Source: an uncultured Planctomycetota bacterium
GTDB lineage: Bacteria; Planctomycetota; UBA1135; GCA-002686595
Reading direction: 5' to 3'
NCBI GenBank assembly: GCA_903829565.1
Contig: CAIKQM010000570.1
Span: 1 to 13,525, forward strand
Length of the DNA: 13,525 nt
In this document: piece after piece, positions 6,132-11,950 of the stretch
Position numbering within the stretch: position 1 is the stretch's first letter
How the letters are laid out: each line of letters starts with the position of its first letter
The notes under the pieces: generated by a model
Seen by the model: only the letters and a program-made list of their open reading frames with translations
Told to the model about the DNA's origin: nothing
The model's database searches: none
Made by a program: the position numbers and the translations under genes

Positions 6132-7361
6132 ATGAACATGCTCATCAAGAACCTCGCCCTCCTGCTCCTCGCCGCCGTCGCCCTGTTGGGCTTCGCCGGG
6201 ACTGCTCAAGCCCAACGCCCGGCCATCACGGGCTTCAGCCCCGCCAGCGGCACGGTCGGCTCGACCGTCACCATCAACGGCACCAACTTCAACCGCGATG
6301 TGAATGGCGCGGTGTGGGCGGGCGCCATCCCCTACCGCGTGCGGTTCGTCATCGGCGGGGGCGTGGCGACGGTGACGCCGACCTTCGTCTCGGCGACGCA
6401 GCTGCGCGCCGTGGTGCCGGCGGGCGCGCAAACAGCGCCGATCAGCCTGGTGCAGGGCTTCACCCTGATGTCGACCAGCGCAACAAGCTTCACGGTCATC
6501 TATCGACCGACGATCAGCAGCTTCACACCGGCCACCGGCCCCGTGGGCACCACGATCAACATCGCCGGCTCGTCGTTCAACCGCGATGTGAACGGAGCCG
6601 TGTGGGCCGGCGCGATCCCGTGGCGCGTGCGCTTCGCCACGACGACCGGCACGACCGATGTGGTGCCGACCTATGTCTCGGCGAGCAGCGTGCAAGCGGT
6701 GGTGCCGAACGGCGCGATCACCGGCACGCTGCGCCTGGTGCAAGGCGCGACGGTGATGTCAACCAGCACGACGAGCTTCACGGTCACGGTGGTGCAGACT
6801 CGCCTGCGCATCACCAACAACACGCAGTACGACATGGTCAGCTTGACGCTCAACGGTGTGCAACAGTTCGCTTCGGGCACGGGTGTGCTGATCGGTGGCA
6901 CGAATGACTTCCCGGTGGCACCCGGCAACTACACGCTGGTGGCTGGCATCGGCTTCATCGCAGCCAACGGCGCCCGCGATGTGTGGTTCACCTTCACCCG
7001 CAGCGTGACGATCGCCAACGGCGCGACGGTTCAACAGACCTTTGCTCCGATCACGCTGGGCAGCCTGCTGACCGCGGGCAGCGCATCGCGTCGCTGGAAT
7101 GGCTCGTACTTCAATGCGAATGGTGGCCTGGGAGTGGCTAGCTACATCTTCCAAGCGAGCGGTGCCTTCACGATGCAGGACAACGGCGTGAACATCGGCA
7201 ACGGAACGGCGGTCCTCGTGTCGTGGCCGAATCGCTCGAACACGGTGACCTTCCGCACCAGCCCCAACGGCCCGCTCGCGACGCTGGACATCAGCCTGGG
7301 CAAGTTCTTCCAGCAAGTCGGCCCGCCCAGCTGGCCGATCATCGAGTTCATCCGTCAGTAG
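6132..7361 (+). CDS. Secreted protein with two duplicated IPT/TIG domains and a C-terminal beta-rich region
   Basis: A 409-residue exported protein. The signal peptide spans about residues 1-28 (Leu/Ala-rich core, GTAQAQ cleavage). Residues 29-124 and 125-220 are two immunoglobulin-like TIG domains, each starting RPxIxxFxPAxGxVG. They are exactly 96 residues apart and both contain FNRDVNGAVWAGAIP followed by Y or W and RVRF. Residues 223-310 (TRLRITNNTQYDMVSLTLNG and onward) look like a further beta-sandwich, and 320-409 (RWNGSYFNANGG to the end) is a third beta-rich region with a lipocalin-like feel, not assigned. There are no membrane anchor, sorting signal or Cys residues, so the protein is probably released or bound non-covalently at the surface. 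TIG domains usually serve in binding or adhesion. The start is supported by AAAGGA 9 bases upstream and by the signal peptide. Confidence 0.92.
   Translation: MNMLIKNLALLLLAAVALLGFAGTAQAQRPAITGFSPASGTVGSTVTINGTNFNRDVNGAVWAGAIPYRVRFVIGGGVATVTPTFVSATQLRAVVPAGAQTAPISLVQGFTLMSTSATSFTVIYRPTISSFTPATGPVGTTINIAGSSFNRDVNGAVWAGAIPWRVRFATTTGTTDVVPTYVSASSVQAVVPNGAITGTLRLVQGATVMSTSTTSFTVTVVQTRLRITNNTQYDMVSLTLNGVQQFASGTGVLIGGTNDFPVAPGNYTLVAGIGFIAANGARDVWFTFTRSVTIANGATVQQTFAPITLGSLLTAGSASRRWNGSYFNANGGLGVASYIFQASGAFTMQDNGVNIGNGTAVLVSWPNRSNTVTFRTSPNGPLATLDISLGKFFQQVGPPSWPIIEFIRQ
6216..6791 (+). repeat. Tandem duplication of a 288-base TIG-domain unit
   Basis: Unit 1 is 6216-6503 and unit 2 is 6504-6791, both in frame within the same gene. 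Residue spacing between equivalent positions is exactly 96 with no gaps across most of the unit. The best conserved block codes for FNRDVNGAVWAGAIP in both. Many third positions differ there (for example GGCGCG against GGAGCC), so the duplication is old and the protein segment appears to be held by selection. Confidence 0.85.
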
Positions 7362-7384
7362 TTTTGACAAGGCGCAGGAATGCA

Positions 7385-7421
7385 CGGTGTCCACCGCTAG
7401 ACTGCTAGCGCGTGGACACCG
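7385..7421. promoter_or_regulatory. Large palindrome over the kinase -10 box and GTG start
   Basis: The left arm 7385-7400 (CGGTGTCCACCGCTAG) pairs with the right arm 7405-7421 around the loop ACTG, with a single extra C at 7411. The right arm contains the GTG start codon (7412-7414). TAGACT (7398-7403), a plausible -10 box, lies at the centre, 8 bases before GTG, and no Shine-Dalgarno sequence is present. TTGACA at 7364-7369 lies too far upstream (28 bases) to be its -35 box. The element could be an operator for a dimeric repressor or an RNA hairpin hiding the start codon. The symmetry is seen; the role is inferred. Confidence 0.5.
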
Positions 7422-9220
7422 CTGATTTCAACGAAGAGCACGATGAACTCTATGATCGTGTGATCGATCAAGTCATGCGAGGCCAGGCCATCGATGTGGA
7501 GGCTCTGCTCGCGGCGCACCCGCAACTCAGCGAGGAGCAGCGCCACAAGGTGCGCAAATTGGCGCGTGCGGCGGGAGTGCTCGGCCACGCACCGCTGGAG
7601 ATGGTTGCGCCGGCCGCGGCCCTGCCCTTCGAACGCATCGCCGCCTATCGGTTGCTCGCGGTGCTCGGTGAAGGCGGGATGGGCATGGTCTACCTGGCCG
7701 AACACGAGTTCCTCAAGCGGCGCGTTGCACTGAAGCTCGTACGACCCGAGCTGCGGCTGTCGCAAACCACGCGTCAGCGTTTTCAACGCGAGGCTCTCGC
7801 GGTCGCACGCTTGAAGCACCCGCACATCGTGACAGTGCACGATGCGGGCGAAGAACGCGGCATCGCGTACCTTGCGATGGAGTTGGTGGAAGGCCAAGGC
7901 TTGGATCAGCGCTTGGCGCAACTGCGCCAGAGCGGCGGGCGCATGCCAGTGCGCGAAGCAGTGCAGATGGCGAGCGACATTGCCGCGGGACTGCACTCGG
8001 CACACCAAGCAGGTGTGCTGCACCGCGATGTCAAGCCCAGCAACATTCGCATCGACACGCGCGGCAAGGCCTTGCTGCTCGATTTCGGTTTGGCACAAGC
8101 GGAAGGCACCGCGGCGGTCTCTGTGACAGGCCTGTTCCGCGGCACTCCGGCGTATGCCTCACCTGAACAAGTCAACGCGGGTGCGCTCGAGCTGGACGCG
8201 CGCAGCGATGTGTACTCGCTGAGCGCGACGCTGTATGAGTGCTTGACCGGCAAGGTGCCCTTCGAAGGCGCCACCACTCTGCAGCTGTTCCAGCGCATCC
8301 TGACTGCGACTCCCCAAGCTCCTCGCGAGTGCAATCCGGACGTGGATGCACAGCTGCAAGCCATCGTGTTGCGCGCGCTGTCCAAAGACCGCGACGCGCG
8401 GCCGGAGAGCGCGCAAGCCTACGCAAGTGAGTTGAACGCCTGGCTGAGCAAGCTCGACAGCAGCCCTGCACACACAACGCCAACGCACGCATCTGCACGC
8501 GCTTGGCCTAAAGCCCTGCTCGTGGCGGGCGTCCTCGGTTCCGTGCTTGCCGCTGGTGTGTGGTACACCCAGAGTCCGCAACCGGCAGACATGGGCCCGC
8601 TGCTTGCGCGTCCAGCCCGCTTGACAACCCCGCTCTTTGGGGCGGCAGATTTGGACTTCGGCCAGCGCCTCGTGGGCTGGGAGAGCACGCAAGGACCTGG
8701 CACCTTTGGTGATGACGAAGACAGCAGCGGCATCATCGGCGTCTGCATGGACGGCTTGGCTCTGAAAGGCCACAACTTGCCGGCAGGTGCAGTCTGCGCG
8801 CGCGGGACACTCGAGCTCTTGCCTGTGTACAACGCACAAACACAGGCCGATCGGCCTACGGTGGCAGCAGGCTTGGCTGTGGAGTACGCCGATGGACGCG
8901 TCACCGCACTGGCTGTCGTCGCAGCAGATGGTGCCTACGCTGTGGAGCTTTGCGATCTGCAACGCACCGATAGCGGTGTTTGGTCGCGTGGCAAGCAGCA
9001 CGTGCGACTGAACACCTCGGAACATCACACGGGACCGCTTGCGTGTGCACTACGTTGGGAAGAGGCCGCCACCCAAGCTGAATGGACGACAGCCAATGGC
9101 GTGCAGCAGCACTTGCGCTTCCCGAGCGAGCTCACTGGCACGGGGCATCCGGTGCGGATCTATGTATGGGTAGAGAGCGGCAACGTGCGCTGCACGGATG
9201 CGCAAGTGGAGGAGCTGTGA
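7412..9220 (+). CDS. Transmembrane Ser/Thr protein kinase (Pkn/Hanks type) with extracytoplasmic beta-rich domain
   Basis: A 602-residue membrane kinase that would phosphorylate Ser/Thr on cytoplasmic targets. Residues 1-75 form a helical, acidic region ending near LARAAGVLG. The kinase domain is about 80-346 and complete: GEGGMG (86-91), VALK108, Glu127 in REALAVARL, HRD206VKPSN, DFG (224-226), and SPE (250-252) in the activation segment. A single membrane helix is at about 367-385. Residues 400-602 lie outside the cytoplasm, contain five Cys (445, 462, 514, 545, 594), look beta-rich and end VRIYVWVESGNVRCTDAQV, reminiscent of LamG/concanavalin-like sandwiches; there are no PASTA or WD40 repeats. 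The start is a GTG inside a palindrome. The stop overlaps the next ATG by one base (TGATG). The outer domain is the likely sensor; its ligand is unknown. Confidence 0.95.
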   Translation: MDTADFNEEHDELYDRVIDQVMRGQAIDVEALLAAHPQLSEEQRHKVRKLARAAGVLGHAPLEMVAPAAALPFERIAAYRLLAVLGEGGMGMVYLAEHEFLKRRVALKLVRPELRLSQTTRQRFQREALAVARLKHPHIVTVHDAGEERGIAYLAMELVEGQGLDQRLAQLRQSGGRMPVREAVQMASDIAAGLHSAHQAGVLHRDVKPSNIRIDTRGKALLLDFGLAQAEGTAAVSVTGLFRGTPAYASPEQVNAGALELDARSDVYSLSATLYECLTGKVPFEGATTLQLFQRILTATPQAPRECNPDVDAQLQAIVLRALSKDRDARPESAQAYASELNAWLSKLDSSPAHTTPTHASARAWPKALLVAGVLGSVLAAGVWYTQSPQPADMGPLLARPARLTTPLFGAADLDFGQRLVGWESTQGPGTFGDDEDSSGIIGVCMDGLALKGHNLPAGAVCARGTLELLPVYNAQTQADRPTVAAGLAVEYADGRVTALAVVAADGAYAVELCDLQRTDSGVWSRGKQHVRLNTSEHHTGPLACALRWEEAATQAEWTTANGVQQHLRFPSELTGTGHPVRIYVWVESGNVRCTDAQVEEL

Positions 9221-10938
9221 TGCGTGCACAACAAAGTGGATGGTCGGCCCTGAGCACGGCTGTGGTGTGTGCGGTCTTGGCTGCTGCGTGCGCACAGCAC
9301 ATCGAGCGCCGCAACGAGTCCGGCCAACTCGAGCGCACCGGTCAGCTGGTAGGCGGCCTTCGCCAAGGACCGTGGGTGCATTACCACGCCGATGGCACCC
9401 AGCAGTCGGCAGGCTCATACGTGCGGGACGTGCAAGACGGCGAGTGGACGTGGTGGTATCCGAACGGCGCCATCGAGATGCGCGGCTCGTTCGAACAGGA
9501 AGCACGCGAAGGACTTTGGACGCTGTGGCATCCAGATGGCTCGTTGCGTGCCCAAGGGCATTACGAGCGTGGCTTCGAGGCCGGTTTGTGGTCGTTCTAC
9601 GCACCGGGTGGGGTGCTGGAGCGGCGAGGATGGTTTGACCGGGGGCGTATGGCCTTGCGCTGGACGATTCACGACGCAACAGGCGCTGTCAAGGCGACTG
9701 GACACTACGATGCAGGCGCGATGGTGGGTACATGGCTTGTGGGCGACGCATCTGGCGCGCGCAGCAGCGTGACCTATCCCCTGCCTGACAGCCGCACAAT
9801 CATTGAGGAGCGTGATCCCGCGGCGGCTGCAGACGCAGCACCACGCCGCATGGGCATGCTGCACGCAGGCCGCAAACAAGGCTTGTGGGTCGGTGTCCAC
9901 GCGCAGGGCGAACTGTGGTTGGCCTGCAACTTCGTCGACGATACAGCGCACGGTGTGGCGCGTGTGCTGCGCGCCGATGGCACGCTGCTGGCGCAAGGCC
10001 CTGTGCAGCAAGGCTGCTTGCAGGGTCAATGGCGCTGGGACGGCGGCGCACGCGTGGACACCTACGCCACGGCGCGTCCGCGACTGCCTTGGTCGGGTGT
10101 GTGGAGCGCAACACCATGCGCGCAACCCTCCTGTAGCGATGTCGAGCGTTGGCTTGCCGAGCTCTCCTCACCCCTGCAACCTGCGCCTCTGGCGCCATCG
10201 ACGACGCCGGCTGCAGCGCCTGTTGCGGAGGCACTGACAGCAACCGCCGCAGAGGTGCCCGTACTGCCTGCGCGCGCACAACCTTGGACAGAGTTTGAAG
10301 AACATGCCCTGCCCGAGCTGGTCAAGATCTATGGCTCGGGCACGGAAGCGAACCTGTTGGGCATGGAAGGGTACGAGATGCCGGTCGGCCGCAGGGTCGA
10401 ACTGCAACGACCTGCCGAGGTAGCCACACCCGGTGACCACCTTGGCAAGCGCTTGCCTGTGCGCACCTTTGTCACGCCGCAACAAGGGCGCGTGGATCTC
10501 GACGCAAACGTGGGGCGCAAACACACGCTCGTGGTTGTGCTGCGCGGCTTTGGCGGCCAAGTGTGCGTGTACTGCACGGCACAGACCAAAGCTCTCGCCA
10601 AGGAAGCGGCACGCTTGGCGGCACTCGATACGGACGTGTTAGTCGTTTTCCCTGGTCCGTCCAGCGGACTTGACGCCTTCATGGAGGCCTATGAACGCAC
10701 CTTCGGCAAGGGCGAACGGCCGCCCTACACCTTGGCGTATGACAGCGACATGAAGCTCGTCGAGGCGCTAGGCATCGTCGACAACATCGCGGTGCCGTCG
10801 GTGCTGTTGCTCGACAAAGAAGGCCTGATTCGGTGGTCCCATGTGGCCAAGGACTTGTCTGACCGTCCATCTGCCACGCAGATCCTCAAGCAGATCGAAG
10901 CTCTACCTCGGACGAGCACAACCTCGTCCACTCACTGA
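9220..10938 (+). CDS. Probable lipoprotein: MORN-like repeats fused to a CxxC redoxin domain
   Basis: A 572-residue exported protein. The N-terminus has a hydrophobic stretch ending LAAAC24, a loose lipobox, so it is probably lipid-anchored in the envelope. Residues 45-178 hold about five MORN-variant repeats of 22-23 residues (for example GLRQGPWVHYHADGTQQSAG and EGLWTLWHPDGSLRAQGHY), with two more at about 218-275. A Pro/Ala-rich linker spans about 318-350. Residues 430-565 resemble AhpC/TSA redoxins: VVVLRGFGGQVC449VYC452TAQT, LVVFPGP and AVPSVLLLDKEGLIRW. The start at 9220 shares its A with the kinase stop (TGATG) and has GGAGGAG (9208-9214) 5 bases upstream; the frame is open further upstream, but that part lies within the kinase gene. 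Translational coupling suggests the protein works with the kinase's outer domain. It converges with the sigma gene, overlapping it by 7 bases. Confidence 0.92.
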   Translation: MRAQQSGWSALSTAVVCAVLAAACAQHIERRNESGQLERTGQLVGGLRQGPWVHYHADGTQQSAGSYVRDVQDGEWTWWYPNGAIEMRGSFEQEAREGLWTLWHPDGSLRAQGHYERGFEAGLWSFYAPGGVLERRGWFDRGRMALRWTIHDATGAVKATGHYDAGAMVGTWLVGDASGARSSVTYPLPDSRTIIEERDPAAAADAAPRRMGMLHAGRKQGLWVGVHAQGELWLACNFVDDTAHGVARVLRADGTLLAQGPVQQGCLQGQWRWDGGARVDTYATARPRLPWSGVWSATPCAQPSCSDVERWLAELSSPLQPAPLAPSTTPAAAPVAEALTATAAEVPVLPARAQPWTEFEEHALPELVKIYGSGTEANLLGMEGYEMPVGRRVELQRPAEVATPGDHLGKRLPVRTFVTPQQGRVDLDANVGRKHTLVVVLRGFGGQVCVYCTAQTKALAKEAARLAALDTDVLVVFPGPSSGLDAFMEAYERTFGKGERPPYTLAYDSDMKLVEALGIVDNIAVPSVLLLDKEGLIRWSHVAKDLSDRPSATQILKQIEALPRTSTTSSTH

Positions 10939-11534
10939 ACGACGTCCGCCCAGTCGATCATCTTCTCGGCCAGTCGCCGCCGCGCACGCGACAAACGCAT
11001 GTCGGCTGCGGTGCGCGCGATTCCATGACGCTCGGCATACGCTTCTACCGTCTCGTGGCGGAAGTAGATGGACTCCAAGGCTTCGCGATCTTCATCGCGC
11101 ATCAGATTGAGCAACACGCTCAAAGCCGCGGCCTGTTCATTGCGTTCCGCTTGCGACACACCACCGCCTCCGGGTAGGGCGAACGCCATGTCCTGCGATT
11201 GAGCGTGCGAAAGGGCGACCATGCTGCGCCCGCGCGCCTGGCCACGATTCAGAAGCAAGCGCCAAGCAGCAGTCCACAAGTACGCACGCAACTGGCCAGG
11301 TTCGCTGAACTCGGGTGCTTCATCTAGGCGCAACAGGCGAAAGACAGCTTCTTGGGCCAGATCGCTGGCGCTGACCGAAGGGCGCAGCATGTTGCGCCCC
11401 TTGGCGCGCAAACGCGCCGCAATCACTGTGACTTCGACACGCAACAGCTCATCCAGCGCATCGAGGTCGTTGTGTTCCTGCCAACGCTGCAGCAACTGGG
11501 CGGCCCGCTCGGGATCTAGTTCGATGTCGGTCAT
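10932..11534 (-). CDS. ECF-like RNA polymerase sigma factor
   Basis: A 200-residue sigma-70 family protein that would direct RNA polymerase to a set of promoters. Region 2 covers about residues 18-102 and includes the helix ASDLAQEAVFRLLRL and RAYLWTAAWRLLLNR. Region 4 covers about 131-192 with the helix-turn-helix VEAYAERHGIARTAADMRLSRARRRL. No region 3 or 1.1 is present and the spacer (103-130) is Gly-rich. The start ATG at 11534-11532 has AGGAG 10 bases upstream; the frame extends to 11588 but that part overlaps the preceding gene. It is the last of three minus-strand genes, 19 bases after a 131-residue unknown. No recognisable membrane anti-sigma factor is adjacent. Planctomycetes often place such sigma factors near Ser/Thr kinases, as here, which suggests but does not prove phospho-control. 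Confidence 0.93.
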   Translation of the reverse strand: MTDIELDPERAAQLLQRWQEHNDLDALDELLRVEVTVIAARLRAKGRNMLRPSVSASDLAQEAVFRLLRLDEAPEFSEPGQLRAYLWTAAWRLLLNRGQARGRSMVALSHAQSQDMAFALPGGGGVSQAERNEQAAALSVLLNLMRDEDREALESIYFRHETVEAYAERHGIARTAADMRLSRARRRLAEKMIDWADVVQ

Positions 11535-11553
11535 GGGGTATACACTCCTGCTT

Positions 11554-11949
11554 TCAGCGACCGGCCAACTTGGATAGGTACTCGACACACGGGTCGGCGC
11601 TCACCTTGCCCTTGATCGTCAAGGATTCTTGACCGGCAAAGAGCTCCAACAGCGCATTGGCCCACGCGCGCTTGCGTGTGCCGCCGCCAGCAGTCTTTTC
11701 CCACGCCTTGAGGCGCGACAAGAAGCGCTCAGCTTCGCGCTTGGACTGATGGCGGGCGGGCGACGCAAGGTACGCCTCTACAGCCGAACGGCAGTGCGCC
11801 GTGAAGCCTTCGTCACCACCTGCTTCCTTCCAGCAGCGGGCCAGCAACTGCGCGTGGGTACAACCCTGACGCTCAAGCGCCTGCAGCAGCAAAACGCGCT
11901 CTTCCTCGGTAGCAGGCGTGGGCAAGGCAAAGATGCGCGCATGCACCAT
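11554..11949 (-). CDS. Unknown 131-residue protein between transglutaminase-like and sigma genes
   Basis: I do not recognise a family. From the ATG at 11949-11947 the protein is soluble and mostly helical by composition, with a basic middle (ASPARHQSKREAERFLSRLKAWEKT) and Cys30, Cys39, Cys53 and Cys120. This ATG follows the preceding stop by one base (TGACATG), which is the reason for choosing it. Two upstream in-frame ATGs at 11973 and 12039 would overlap the preceding gene by 23 and 89 bases. There is no membrane segment or signal peptide, so it is not a classical anti-sigma factor, though a soluble sigma partner cannot be excluded. It is tightly placed between its neighbours and probably co-transcribed with both. 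Confidence 0.8.
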   Translation of the reverse strand: MVHARIFALPTPATEEERVLLLQALERQGCTHAQLLARCWKEAGGDEGFTAHCRSAVEAYLASPARHQSKREAERFLSRLKAWEKTAGGGTRKRAWANALLELFAGQESLTIKGKVSADPCVEYLSKLAGR

Positions 11950-11950
11950 G

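Noticed and set aside
6216..6791. Possible CRISPR-like or short tandem repeat array
   Set aside because: The repeated unit is 288 bases, in frame, two copies only, and codes for a protein domain.
6071..6907. Plus-strand open frame of 278 codons overlapping the TIG protein
   Set aside because: Composition is dominated by Arg, His and Gly, its apparent repeats are out-of-frame images of the TIG duplication, and the overlapping frame has a signal peptide and clear domains.
7364..7403. TTGACA at 7364 with TAGACT at 7398 as a standard sigma-70 promoter for the kinase
   Set aside because: The spacing is 28 bases, far from the usual 16-18, so TTGACA cannot pair with this -10 box; only the -10 candidate is kept, at low confidence.
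8159..9028. Minus-strand open frame of 289 codons across the kinase gene
   Set aside because: It lies fully within a gene with complete kinase motifs and shows no motif or ribosome binding site of its own.
9415..10125. Minus-strand open frame of 236 codons with many Cys and Arg
   Set aside because: Antisense image of the MORN repeat region; unusual Cys/Arg/His content is what reversed high-GC codons give.
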